Source of the DNA: Myceligenerans crystallogenes
GTDB taxonomy: Bacteria > Actinomycetota > Actinomycetes > Actinomycetales > Cellulomonadaceae
Direction: 5' to 3'
Length of the DNA: 64,000 bases
Assembly (NCBI RefSeq): GCF_039529775.1
Contig: NZ_BAAANL010000003.1
Span: forward strand, 569,550 to 633,549
Position numbers and translations under genes: made by a program. Each line of letters opens with the position of its first letter. The stretch's first letter is position 1. The notes beneath the pieces are model-generated. The model had not been told where the DNA came from and searched no databases. It saw only the letters and a program-made list of their open reading frames with translations. Of this stretch, positions 43,230-50,687 are shown in pieces.

Positions 43230-43599
43230 GACATCGCTCTGCAGTCTCGCCCGCGCCCGCGGGCGTCTGCTAAGGCTGGCCCATGGGGGCATTTCTGGTA
43301 AGCCCTCTTCCCGACGGAGCGAGCCTGCGACGAGGGAGCCGCCTCGCAGGTTCGCGACAGCATCCGCGGGTGAATGTTCCTGGCGCGCCGTCTGAACTAC
43401 CTGCGCGTTGACCAGTGCGTCCGGTATATTCCGGACTGGCCAAAGCCGTCCCGAGCACCCCGCGTCTGCACTGTGTCAAGGTGCTTGTACAGGCGACACA
43501 TGGCGCGCGACCGAGGCGCATGGTTGCCTTTCGTGGCATTGTGTTCGGTCGCGCTTGAATGAACTAGATCTGACCTGCAGTCGATTGAAGTGGGGATGC
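43230..43599. other. Intergenic region upstream of the ParB-like gene
   Basis: This 370-bp gap contains no supportable gene. It holds an inverted repeat GTCCGG-TATATT-CCGGAC (43419-43436), whose centre resembles a -10 box, and a stem of 10 perfect base pairs (43505-43514 with 43545-43554) enclosing a 30-nt loop. Either may serve regulation of the downstream gene. Confidence 0.5.
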
Positions 43600-45117
43600 A
43601 TGGCATACGAGGCGCCGCCGATTGTCGAAGTCGAACTCAGTGATCTTCATCTGGACAAGGCGAACTATCGAATCGAGGAGGTTCAGCCATCCGAGCAGGC
43701 GGTAAGAAACCATCTGTATGTTGAGCAGGATGTGCCTGAACTCGCATCCCTAATACTGCGTGAGGGCTACATCGATATCGAGGTCCCTCTCGTTGTACAG
43801 GAGGACGGTGTCTACGTCGTCCTCGAGGGAAATCGGCGCGTGACTGCCCTGCAGACTTTGCTCGACCCTTCGCTCGTCCCAGCGCACCAGGCTGAAATTG
43901 AGCGGCTCCTGACACGGTTCGAGGCGGAGGCTCAGGGTTTGCCGACCGCGATCCGGGTTATGATAATTGGGAGCCGCGTGGAAGCAACGAGCATCCTTGC
44001 GCGATTGCACATCGGAAACTCAAAGAAGCGATGGGGCGTCGATGAGCAGGCTAGATTTGTCGTTGCACAGATCGAGGCTGGCTGGTCCATCGAACGGATT
44101 CGCCGGGAACTTCCCGGCATCAAAAATCCCCTTGATAAAGTGCGGCAGCACTGGATTCGCCAGATGCTGCGTGAAGCGCCTTTTGAGAACCCGAAGATTT
44201 CGACGTACGCGTCTGGATCCAGTCTGCCGATGACGGCATTCGAATACGCATACGGAAGCCCAGAAGTGAGGGAGATCATCGGGCTCGAATTCGACAAAGA
44301 CGGGCGGATGACCTCGAAGCCGAGTACGCCTGATCAGCTTTCGGCACTTGAGCGTCTGGTTGGCCTGTTCATGGATCGTGAGCTGAACACCCGTACGTTT
44401 CCGAGGAAGACTAAGGACGTCGATTATCAAGAGCGGATAGATTACCTCCGTAAGTACCTGCGCGGCGAGATCGCCTGGAATCCGACGGGCGGTGCCCCAG
44501 CAACACCCATTCCATCCGGAGCCGGCGCGATATCAACACCCGCTGTGTCAGGTTCCGAAACGAATGCACCTCCACTTGAGGGGGCAACGCAGCGGCTGGA
44601 TTCAGCGCACAGCCGAGAGGAGACGTCACCTCCGACCGCGTCTCGGAGCATGCGAGGACCAAACAACCCTGACACAAAGACTACGTTGGTGATATCCGTC
44701 GACTACTCGGAGGTTCCGAGCGGGCTTCAGAAGCGCTTCGGCGAACTGCGAGCAATTGCGGTTGACCGATTTCCTGTGGCGTCGACCATGCTGATGAGGC
44801 TTGTCCTTGAAGCAACGATCAAGTACCATTATCGGCTGGAACCTGCCCGCCTCCAAGGTAAGCGCCAGCTGGGCGACGTACTGGGTCCGGTGGTGGCGGA
44901 CTATGGAAGTCACACGCAGGTGAGAAACGCAGTTGGCCTGCTTAGCAAGGTGAAACAGGCGCGCAATCAGCGAGGATCTGCCGACTGGTTTAATACCGCG
45001 AGCCATGATGCGGCGTTTGAGGTCAAGGGTCAGGATGTGCGCGATGCATGGCTGCAACTCGAGCCGCTAGTCGGGTTTCTAATTACGCAGGTTGCTGGTC
45101 CTGCATCCGCGCCTTGA
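43600..45117 (+). CDS. ParB-like nuclease-domain protein (methylase-associated)
   Basis: A 505-residue protein. The N-terminal ParB/sulfiredoxin-like domain is visible as EVELSDLHLDKANYRIE..., with VPLVVQEDGVYVVLEGNRRVTALQTLL containing the conserved E-G-N-R-R motif; this fold is a CTP/ATP-hydrolysing or nuclease module. A Pro/Ser/Thr-rich linker (about 290-360) leads to a C-terminal helical domain. ATG 43600 follows GTGGGGA. The gene has noticeably lower GC than its neighbours. It converges on the adenine methylase gene and overlaps its 3' end by 35 bp. This pairing suggests a modification-linked defence or partition function. It is not a chromosome-partitioning ParB, as no helix-turn-helix or ParA partner is present. 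Confidence 0.78.
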   Translation: MAYEAPPIVEVELSDLHLDKANYRIEEVQPSEQAVRNHLYVEQDVPELASLILREGYIDIEVPLVVQEDGVYVVLEGNRRVTALQTLLDPSLVPAHQAEIERLLTRFEAEAQGLPTAIRVMIIGSRVEATSILARLHIGNSKKRWGVDEQARFVVAQIEAGWSIERIRRELPGIKNPLDKVRQHWIRQMLREAPFENPKISTYASGSSLPMTAFEYAYGSPEVREIIGLEFDKDGRMTSKPSTPDQLSALERLVGLFMDRELNTRTFPRKTKDVDYQERIDYLRKYLRGEIAWNPTGGAPATPIPSGAGAISTPAVSGSETNAPPLEGATQRLDSAHSREETSPPTASRSMRGPNNPDTKTTLVISVDYSEVPSGLQKRFGELRAIAVDRFPVASTMLMRLVLEATIKYHYRLEPARLQGKRQLGDVLGPVVADYGSHTQVRNAVGLLSKVKQARNQRGSADWFNTASHDAAFEVKGQDVRDAWLQLEPLVGFLITQVAGPASAP

Positions 45118-45994
45118 GAAACCTTGCAACGCCTTCTGAGGCGATCATTAGTTCATCGGTGAGCCCGGGGTGACGTGCCGAATAGTTGAGTTCGTATCTG
45201 CATTGAAAGTTGTTGACATATAGCTCCTCGATCATTGGAGCGATGTCGTACGTCATGAGCCAATGCGCTTGCTCGACGTCACACACAACCTTGGCTAGTT
45301 CCGCGTGGTCGCGCGCATCGAACGCGTTGAGATAAAGGCGTGAACCTGCCCGCACATAGGGTGGATCGATGTACATGAACGCCGAAGGATTCTTAGCATA
45401 CTGCTTGATGATTGTTCTGCCGTCTCGATCGTTGACGGTTATATGTTCCGCGAGTTTGCCTATTTCGGTGATTCGCTCTGCAAGGGTCGTCCGGTTAAAT
45501 CGGGCATCGATCTTGTAATTGCCGGTTTGCGCCTGCCCGCCGATTACTCCGCCGCGCAGGACGCCAGATCTGTTGGTGCGGTTTAGATAGAAGAATGCGA
45601 AGCCGAGCGAAAGTGGGTCGCTGGTGTCAGCCGCGCGATATTTCGCGCGCTGCACCTGCCATTCGTCAATCGTGAGCGGAACTGTCCGCACGAGTTCCAC
45701 GAACTCTTCAGTCTGTTCGAGGATACTGCGCCAGAACGCGTGCACAGCGACGTCGAAGTCATTGATAACGAGCCGATCGACCAATCCCTGGCGTAGGAGT
45801 GCGATACCTGCTCCCGCGCCTCCCGCGTATGGCTCGACATAAGTTGCCGAGGTGAGATTCAGAGAGGAGATCACGTCGGCAAAGAGTCCGGCGAGTGCCG
45901 CCTTTCCTCCCGGGTAGCGCAAGGGGGAGAGGGTCCCATAGCGGCGCGATGCCAGGATCTTGACCGTACTGGGCGCTGTCGCGATGTGTGTCAT
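45083..45994 (-). CDS. D12-class N6-adenine DNA methyltransferase
   Basis: A 303-residue Dam-like methylase that should methylate adenine in a specific DNA site. Motifs: SPLRYPGGKAAL (SAM binding, F-x-G-x-x equivalent), TYVEPYAGGAGAGIALL, FFYLNRTNRSGVLRGG, and the catalytic AFMYIDPPYV. ATG 45994 follows AGGAGG and overlaps the stop of the upstream zinc-finger gene (ATGA). It converges with the ParB-like gene with 35-bp overlap. No restriction endonuclease is evident nearby, so it may protect DNA from the ParB-like protein's nuclease or act as an orphan modification enzyme of the element. Confidence 0.9.
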   Translation of the reverse strand: MTHIATAPSTVKILASRRYGTLSPLRYPGGKAALAGLFADVISSLNLTSATYVEPYAGGAGAGIALLRQGLVDRLVINDFDVAVHAFWRSILEQTEEFVELVRTVPLTIDEWQVQRAKYRAADTSDPLSLGFAFFYLNRTNRSGVLRGGVIGGQAQTGNYKIDARFNRTTLAERITEIGKLAEHITVNDRDGRTIIKQYAKNPSAFMYIDPPYVRAGSRLYLNAFDARDHAELAKVVCDVEQAHWLMTYDIAPMIEELYVNNFQCRYELNYSARHPGLTDELMIASEGVARFLKARMQDQQPA

Positions 45995-46191
45995 GCGACC
46001 TCCTGCTTCGGCGTCCGATGAGCAGCGACACGGCACCTTATCGAACAAAATTTCGCATCCCGGCGAGCCAGCCGGCGCGCGCCGCATCGCGCGCACGTCA
46101 TCCATGAGCCGCGCCGTCGTAGGCGCTCCTGGCGTAGGTCGCGGGAGAGGGCCGCGAGTTCTGCATCGCTGATGTCGTGGAGATCCACCAT
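45991..46191 (-). CDS. Small zinc-ribbon protein coupled to the methylase
   Basis: A 66-residue protein with two Cys pairs, TCARCGARRLARRDAKFCSIRCRVAAHR, forming a probable zinc ribbon with a basic surface; the N-terminal DISDAELAALSRDLRQERLRRRG is helical. The start ATG 46191 has no ribosome-binding site; instead TAGAAT lies 7 nt upstream, so the transcript is probably leaderless. A perfect palindrome covers this -10 box and the start codon. Its stop overlaps the methylase ATG. It may be a controller protein for the module, analogous in role to restriction-modification C proteins, though those are helix-turn-helix proteins. Confidence 0.7.
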   Translation of the reverse strand: MVDLHDISDAELAALSRDLRQERLRRRGSWMTCARCGARRLARRDAKFCSIRCRVAAHRTPKQEVA

Positions 46192-46213
46192 GTAACGGAT
46201 TCTATCCGTTACA
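46191..46213 (-). promoter_or_regulatory. Palindromic operator on the -10 box and start codon of the methylase module
   Basis: Arms TGTAACGGAT (46191-46200) and ATCCGTTACA (46204-46213) form a perfect 10-bp inverted repeat around a 3-bp spacer. The minus-strand -10 box TAGAAT (46199-46204) lies in its centre and the ATG begins at its left edge. A protein bound here would block initiation completely. Confidence 0.75.
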
Positions 46214-46388
46214 CCCGAGGTCAGCTGTCTCGGGCTGGACGTTCCGATACATGTTCCATGCAGGGTTGTATGTTGGATCCAGGCCGTGCTCATCAGTCTC
46301 GGTCACGAGTGGCACGCAGCAGGCGCGTGGCCGGTCCGCCGCCGCAGAATCCGCAGGATTCCGCCCCTCCCAGCCCCTCCGGGCAAGA

Positions 46389-46406
46389 ACTGGGACTTCT
46401 GAGAGT
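46389..46406 (+). other. attR core
   Basis: ACTGGGACTTCTGAGAGT, identical to the nrdF 3' end at 25835-25852. Right of this point the sequence should be the ancestral downstream region of nrdF. The 452-bp gap 46192-46643 contains this site, the module operator, a 9-bp hairpin CTGCCGCGC/GCGCGGCAG (from 46433) and the palindrome at 46489, but no supportable gene. Confidence 0.88.
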
Positions 46407-46488
46407 CGTTCTGGCCGTGGCTGTGACCGTGTACTGCCGCGCTGAACTTGGCGCGGCAGCACACGCAGCTCTGTACAACCCGTGCTGT

Positions 46489-46524
46489 CGGCCGGGATCC
46501 CTGGAATTCCAGCGATCCCGGCCG
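46489..46524. terminator. Near-perfect 36-bp palindrome
   Basis: CGGCCGGGATC pairs with GATCCCGGCCG around an inner palindrome CTGGAATTCCAG, with only one mismatched pair. It may be the ancestral nrdF terminator displaced by the element, although no T-run follows. Confidence 0.55.
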
Positions 46525-46643
46525 ATACCGTCTGCAGCCGTGCCGCCACTCTTGTCGACCAGCACTTACCTGGCGGACGCACGGGTTTCTCTGTGCCACA
46601 CCCGCCATATGCCGTCTGCATCCCGCCGAGATAGCGTCGCCGT

Positions 46644-46946
46644 ATGGTTCCGGAGACATCGGCAGCGGCCAGATCGGCCATCGAACCCCTCCTGACGGCG
46701 GACGAGCTCGCGAACTACCTCAAGCGAAGCCCGCAGTGGGTGAGGACGCATGCCGTGGAACTTCGCGGGATGAAGGTGGGCCAATGCTGGAGATTTGACC
46801 TCGCCGAGACCAAGGCCGCCATCCAGGTCACGCGTACCCCAGGCCTGAGCGAGAAGAGACCCGCTGACGCCGACCCGTGGGCGCCCACGCCTCTCTCAGC
46901 GAAGCACCAGGCGACAAAGCGCCGTCGCGCTGCAGGCTTGATGTAA
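46644..46946 (+). CDS. Helix-turn-helix (excisionase-type) protein
   Basis: A 100-residue protein with an excisionase/MerR-like winged helix: LLTADELANYLKRSPQWVRTHAVELRGMKVGQCWRFDLAETKAAI, followed by a basic tail ending ATKRRRAAGLM. No ribosome-binding site precedes ATG 46644; TAGCGT 6 nt upstream suggests a leaderless transcript. It lies just outside attR, so it may be a chromosomal gene or a remnant of an earlier element integrated at the same nrdF site. DNA binding is likely; its target is unknown. Confidence 0.7.
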   Translation: MVPETSAAARSAIEPLLTADELANYLKRSPQWVRTHAVELRGMKVGQCWRFDLAETKAAIQVTRTPGLSEKRPADADPWAPTPLSAKHQATKRRRAAGLM

Positions 46947-47023
46947 TACACGGTTTGACCGTGCGCGACGTCGACGTCCGCGGCCGCGCCTCGTCTGTGC
47001 CCGGCGTCTGTCATGATGCCGAA

Positions 47024-47257
47024 ATGGACCCGGAGCTGCCTGTCGTGCAGGTGAACCTGTGGCGTGCCGACGCAGTAGTTCTGTTCGATTGGCTCATGTC
47101 GGTCGACCTGGACACCGTTCCGATCTCTCACTCTGCGCAGAAGCAGGCGCTGATGGATCTGCTGACGAGATTCGAGACGGAGACCGACCTGCCGGGCATG
47201 ACCCAGGCCGAGATCGACGAAGCGCAGTTGGCCGTCGCGCAAGACATGGGTTGGTAA
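47024..47257 (+). CDS. Small hypothetical protein
   Basis: A 77-residue acidic protein (MDPELPVVQVNLWRADAVVLFDWLMSVDLDTVP...) rich in Asp, Leu and Val, with a helical C-terminal half ending EAQLAVAQDMGW. No family is recognised. No ribosome-binding site is seen; CATGAT 6 nt before the ATG could be a -10 box for a leaderless transcript. In-frame starts further upstream exist. It lies 77 bp after the helix-turn-helix gene, same strand. Function unknown. Confidence 0.5.
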   Translation: MDPELPVVQVNLWRADAVVLFDWLMSVDLDTVPISHSAQKQALMDLLTRFETETDLPGMTQAEIDEAQLAVAQDMGW

Positions 47258-47291
47258 GCCGCTCGATCCCGTGGCATCGGCGTTACAGAAT

Positions 47292-48194
47292 TCAGAAGAG
47301 CGCATCGGGGGCGATCTCCTCGTGTGTGGCGATCGGCGTGAGGGTCGCGGTGACGCCCGTCCTGTCGTCGGGGCGGGCGAGCGTCCAGCCCTGCAGGAGT
47401 CCTGTGTCGAGCAGGACGAGCCCAGCGGGGGTGGCGAGGTAGAGGTCCCGGCCGATGCGGCAGATCACGGTGCCCGTGATGACCTGACCGGGAGACAACG
47501 GCGCGACGGCGTGTCCTGGCCGGACGCCGTCGGGCGGGAGCCCGTAGGTGTCGGTGAGGTCGAACGGTGAGGGGTCACGGAGGGTCTGCCCGTCGGGCCA
47601 GTCGAGGGCGTGGGCTCGTGCGACGACGTCGGACAGTTCCCCGCCGCGTTGCTCGGCCGTGCCAGGGGAGCGGCGGGCCTCGCGTTTGCGCGCCGTCCTG
47701 ACCTGCTGCGGCAGCCCGAGCGCCGCGGTCAGCAGCGACTCGCAGCGCCGTGCCGACAGCAGGCTGCCTGCCGAGAGGAACGCCGCGGCGAGGGCGCCCT
47801 GTTCGAGCAGCCGGGTCCGGCCGCGCTCGGTGGCGGTGATCCCGGCCTTGACGACGGATCCGTGGTGCGCGAGGTAGACCGAGAACTCACGTGGGTCGTC
47901 GAGCTGCGTATCGGTCGCGACCGACCGGGAGCGTGCCATGGCCGCGCAAGAGGCGCACTGTCCCGAGGTCGCCGCGGGATCGAGGGACGTGTTCGTCGCG
48001 CACGGGATGCGGCGCCCCGCGGCCCAGACGCCGACACAGCGGCGGTCCGGTCCGACGACGAGCCCCAGCTCAGCACCGAGCTCGATCTCGCCGGCCCGGA
48101 CCTCACCCGTCGCCGAGAGCCATTCCATCCGCGCACCGGTCTCGGCCCAGGCGAGCCCGGTTGCCCGCCACAGGGGCGCGGTAGTGCGGCTCAT
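47292..48194 (-). CDS. DUF2797 family protein
   Basis: A 300-residue protein of the DUF2797 family. Family features are the Cys-rich segment around PCATNTSLDPAATSGQCASCAAMAR and the central YLAHHGSVVKAGITATERGRTRLLEQGA, resembling a GIY-YIG-like nuclease core, followed by a basic helical region. ATG 48194 follows GAGGGAGCTGCACC. It is convergent with the small gene at 47024. The family is common in actinobacteria as a single gene; no activity has been established that I know of. Confidence 0.8.
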   Translation of the reverse strand: MSRTTAPLWRATGLAWAETGARMEWLSATGEVRAGEIELGAELGLVVGPDRRCVGVWAAGRRIPCATNTSLDPAATSGQCASCAAMARSRSVATDTQLDDPREFSVYLAHHGSVVKAGITATERGRTRLLEQGALAAAFLSAGSLLSARRCESLLTAALGLPQQVRTARKREARRSPGTAEQRGGELSDVVARAHALDWPDGQTLRDPSPFDLTDTYGLPPDGVRPGHAVAPLSPGQVITGTVICRIGRDLYLATPAGLVLLDTGLLQGWTLARPDDRTGVTATLTPIATHEEIAPDALF

Positions 48195-48240
48195 GGTGCA
48201 GCTCCCTCGGTCGTACAGGTCGTGCAGGGCCCGCCCAGCA

Positions 48241-48402
48241 GCACCGGGAACCGCAGGATCCTGCGATTTCGGGCTTCCAGACTACAGTTCGTGCGGCGTT
48301 CAACCTCCAGTTCGCAGGCCCTCCAGCATGCAAGTTCGCGGGGCATGCAACTTCCAGCTTGCGGGACCTCCAGCCTGCAGTTCGCGGGATCCCATCAACA
48401 AC
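48241..48402. repeat. Hairpin plus degenerate short repeats in an intergenic gap
   Basis: A hairpin of GGGAACCGCAGG/CCTGCGATTTC type (about 48245-48273) resembles the nrdF terminator of the element. It is followed by five loosely related units of the form CCAGCNTGCAGTTCGCGGG (48275-48400). No coding potential is visible. The region lies between the divergent DUF2797 and membrane-protein genes. Confidence 0.45.
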
Positions 48403-48435
48403 TGAAGGACCCTGGCGCGGAGCTATCCTCCGGCC

Positions 48436-48990
48436 ATGAATACCGAGGCTTCCGCCCTCCTGCGCCGCATCCGTGCCTGGCTGATCTTCTTCGTCGTGGC
48501 CCTGGTGCTCAGCGGCGCCACAGCGTTTCCCCTGGTTTCAGAGGTCCGGCTCCTCGACTCGCTGCTGGCGGCCTGGCACGTCGGCGACTGGTTCCCCGCG
48601 TTCGCCGAGTGGATCTCCCACGTCCGCGCCGGCCTCGACGCCACGGACGCGAGCTATCCGTTCGTGCTCTACGGCACCGACTGGCTCGCGTTCGCACACC
48701 TCGTCATCGCCGCCGCCTTCTGGGGCCCGTACCGCGACCCGGTCCGCAACATCTGGGTGATCCAGTTCGGCCTGATCGCCTGCGCGGGCATCATCCCGCT
48801 CGCCCTCATCTGCGGCCCGATCCGCGGCATCCCGTGGGGCTGGACGTTGATCGACCTGGCCTTCACCCTCGGCGCGATCCCCCTCTGGATCGTCCTGCGC
48901 CTCATCCGCCGGCTGGAAGCCCTTCAGGCCCAGACCGCAGGGCCGAAGCCGCCGACCCCCACACCTGCTTCGGTGAACCTCGCAGGCTGA
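48436..48990 (+). CDS. Hypothetical integral membrane protein
   Basis: A 184-residue protein with about four membrane segments: AWLIFFVVALVLSGATAFPL near the N-terminus, WLAFAHLVIAAAFWG, IWVIQFGLIACAGIIPLALI, and WTLIDLAFTLGAIPLWIVL. A Pro/Thr-rich cytoplasmic tail follows. ATG 48436 lies 5 bp after TATCCT, consistent with a leaderless transcript. It stands alone and ends before a long nested palindrome. The overall arrangement resembles small conserved membrane proteins of actinobacteria, but no function is known. Confidence 0.75.
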   Translation: MNTEASALLRRIRAWLIFFVVALVLSGATAFPLVSEVRLLDSLLAAWHVGDWFPAFAEWISHVRAGLDATDASYPFVLYGTDWLAFAHLVIAAAFWGPYRDPVRNIWVIQFGLIACAGIIPLALICGPIRGIPWGWTLIDLAFTLGAIPLWIVLRLIRRLEALQAQTAGPKPPTPTPASVNLAG

Positions 48991-49010
48991 AGCAGATCGG
49001 CCCGCGAAGG

Positions 49011-49088
49011 CGCGGTGTGGTCGGCTCGATGTCGCAAGATCGGCTCCTCGAGCGGCCGATCATGCGACAAGGAGCCGACCACACCGCG
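49011..49088. terminator. 78-bp nested palindrome between convergent genes
   Basis: Outer arms 49011-49027 and 49072-49088 pair perfectly over 17 bp (CGCGGTGTGGTCGGCTC and complement). Inside, GTCGCA/TGCGAC and then GATCGGC/GCCGATC form two more stems around a TCCTCGAGCG loop. It may be a bidirectional terminator or a miniature mobile-element remnant. Confidence 0.75.
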
Positions 49089-49125
49089 ACGGCACGGGGC
49101 CGAACCGCCGTCACTCGGCGCTCCG

Positions 49126-50640
49126 TCAGTTCACCAGCCGGAACGTCGCGTCCTGCCGTGCCACATCCGTCCCGATCGGGTCGATCCGCAGCGCGTAGTC
49201 GGCATGCCGGAGGTACCGGTCCGGGAAGTTGTACGACTGGAACGACGCCCACGACGAGTTCGCCAGTCCCGCGACCTGCCGGAACGTCGCATCCGCCTGG
49301 AACGTCGCCGACCCGTTGTTCGGCGCCAGCTTCAGCACGTACCCCTCGTGCCGCAGGTAGTGCCCCGGGTAGTTCACCGACTCGAACGACACGTATCCCG
49401 CCCCGCCGTTCGCCAGCCCGGAGACCACCCGGAACTGCCCGTCGAGCGCCGGGCTCACGTTCGCGTCGATCCGCACGCCGAAGTCCGCGTGCCGCACGTA
49501 CCGGTCCGGGAAGTTGTACGACTGCATCCGCCGCACCGGCACGGCCCCCGGGTTCCCGAGTTCTCCGGACGGCCCGGCCAGCACGGTAGACGTCGACACC
49601 GGCACACCCAGGTTCGGCGTCCCATCAGCGTTCCACGAGATCCGCTGCGCCCGGCTGGTCCGCGTCGTGCCGCACCCGTCGGACGACGATGCGTTGGCGT
49701 GATAGACGATCCAGTCCTCGGTCCCGTCCGGCGACCTGAAGAACGTGTGATGCGCCGGCCCGTACACCCCGTTCGCGTCGCTGCGCCGGAACAACGGCGT
49801 GCTCTTCTTCGCCCACGAGCTCCGCGCCAGCGGGTCGGACCCGGTCAGCTCCAGCATCCCGATCTTGTAGTCCGGCGTCCCGCAGAAACTCGCGGAGTAG
49901 GTCAGGAACGTGCGCCCGTCCCGCTGCAGCACGGTCGGCCCCTCGTTCACCGGGTTCCCCTGCGTCTCCCACGAGTACGTCGGCTGGGAGATCAGCGTCC
50001 CGGTCGAGGCGGGCGTCCACGGGTTCGTCAGCCGCGTGATGTACAGGTTCTGCGTCGCGCCGGTCTCGAAGCTCCCGTTGTTCGTGAAGGCCGAGTACAC
50101 GAAGTAGTTCGCGCCGCCCACGGTCATCACGGACCCGTCGATCGCCCACCCGTCGTTCGGCTGCAGGTTGAGCTTGCCCTTGTAGGTGTACGGCCCCATC
50201 GGATCCGACCCGGCGCTCTCCAGCACGTGCTGCCGCTGCCCGCCGCAGCAGGCGCTCGGCCCCGCCGAGTAGTACAGGTACCAGCGCCCGTTCAGCAGGT
50301 GCAGGCTCGGCGCCCACATGTTCGACGTCGCGTTGGTCTGCGACATCTGGAACACCCGCGTCTCGGCCGCCGTCCTCAGCCCGCCGAGCGTCGGCGACTT
50401 GCGGAGGTAGATGCTCCCGGTCCACGTCGTCGCCGCGTAGTAGTAGTTCCCGTCGTGGTACCCCAGCCACGGGTCGGCGCTGTTCGGCGCTCCCACGATC
50501 GGGTTCTGGAAGGTGCTCCCGGGTGCGGCGGCCGCGTTGCCGCCGCCCCCCGCGAAGGGCAGCACGAGAAGCGCCGCCAGGGTGGCGAGTGCGGCCAGCA
50601 CGGCCGGCGCGACGCGCCGTCGTCGTCGTTCCTGAGTCAT
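49126..50640 (-). CDS. Secreted GH43 glycosidase with C-terminal AbfB (CBM42) domain
   Basis: A 504-residue exported enzyme, probably an exo-acting arabinofuranosidase or related GH43 activity. A signal sequence (VAPAVLAALATLAALLVLPFAGG) precedes the five-bladed propeller beginning FQNPIVGAPNSADPWLGYHDGNYYYAATT, where the first Asp is the predicted base; NEGPTVLQRDGRTFLTYS supplies the acid Glu. The C-terminal third contains three beta-trefoil repeats of SYNFPDRYVRHADFGVRID type that bind arabinose side chains. ATG 50640 follows CAGGAG. It is second in a two-gene unit, 47 bp after the companion GH43 gene. Confidence 0.9.
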   Translation of the reverse strand: MTQERRRRRVAPAVLAALATLAALLVLPFAGGGGNAAAAPGSTFQNPIVGAPNSADPWLGYHDGNYYYAATTWTGSIYLRKSPTLGGLRTAAETRVFQMSQTNATSNMWAPSLHLLNGRWYLYYSAGPSACCGGQRQHVLESAGSDPMGPYTYKGKLNLQPNDGWAIDGSVMTVGGANYFVYSAFTNNGSFETGATQNLYITRLTNPWTPASTGTLISQPTYSWETQGNPVNEGPTVLQRDGRTFLTYSASFCGTPDYKIGMLELTGSDPLARSSWAKKSTPLFRRSDANGVYGPAHHTFFRSPDGTEDWIVYHANASSSDGCGTTRTSRAQRISWNADGTPNLGVPVSTSTVLAGPSGELGNPGAVPVRRMQSYNFPDRYVRHADFGVRIDANVSPALDGQFRVVSGLANGGAGYVSFESVNYPGHYLRHEGYVLKLAPNNGSATFQADATFRQVAGLANSSWASFQSYNFPDRYLRHADYALRIDPIGTDVARQDATFRLVN

Positions 50641-50687
50641 CGGTTCGATCTCCTGCCGGTAGGTGTCGTACGGGACGTGCCCTGTCG

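Larger units (their letters stand above)
25835..46406. mobile_element. Integrated mobilisable element inserted at the 3' end of nrdF
   Basis: An exact 18-bp direct repeat bounds about 20.6 kb that contains a tyrosine integrase beside the left end, an excisionase-like gene, a MobF relaxase-helicase, a biosynthetic-type operon and a methylase module. No type IV secretion genes or FtsK-like translocase are present, so it is best described as an integrative mobilisable element needing a helper. The terminator after nrdF lies inside the element, replacing the native one. Cargo near the right end has visibly lower GC than its surroundings. Confidence 0.85.

Noticed and set aside
43600..45117. Plasmid or chromosome partition ParB
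   Set aside because: There is no ParA gene, no parS-like site cluster and no helix-turn-helix after the N-terminal domain; the partner is a methylase.
46202..46681. Minus-strand frames of 118-159 codons around attR
   Set aside because: They cross the attachment core and both palindromes and have no start signals or domains.
48241..48402. CRISPR-like array
   Set aside because: Units are degenerate and of uneven length with no constant repeat or spacer, and no cas genes occur in the window.
47610..49589. 659-codon plus-strand frame across DUF2797 and the membrane-protein gene
   Set aside because: It runs antisense to one gene and out of frame through another, with low-complexity Arg/Pro composition.
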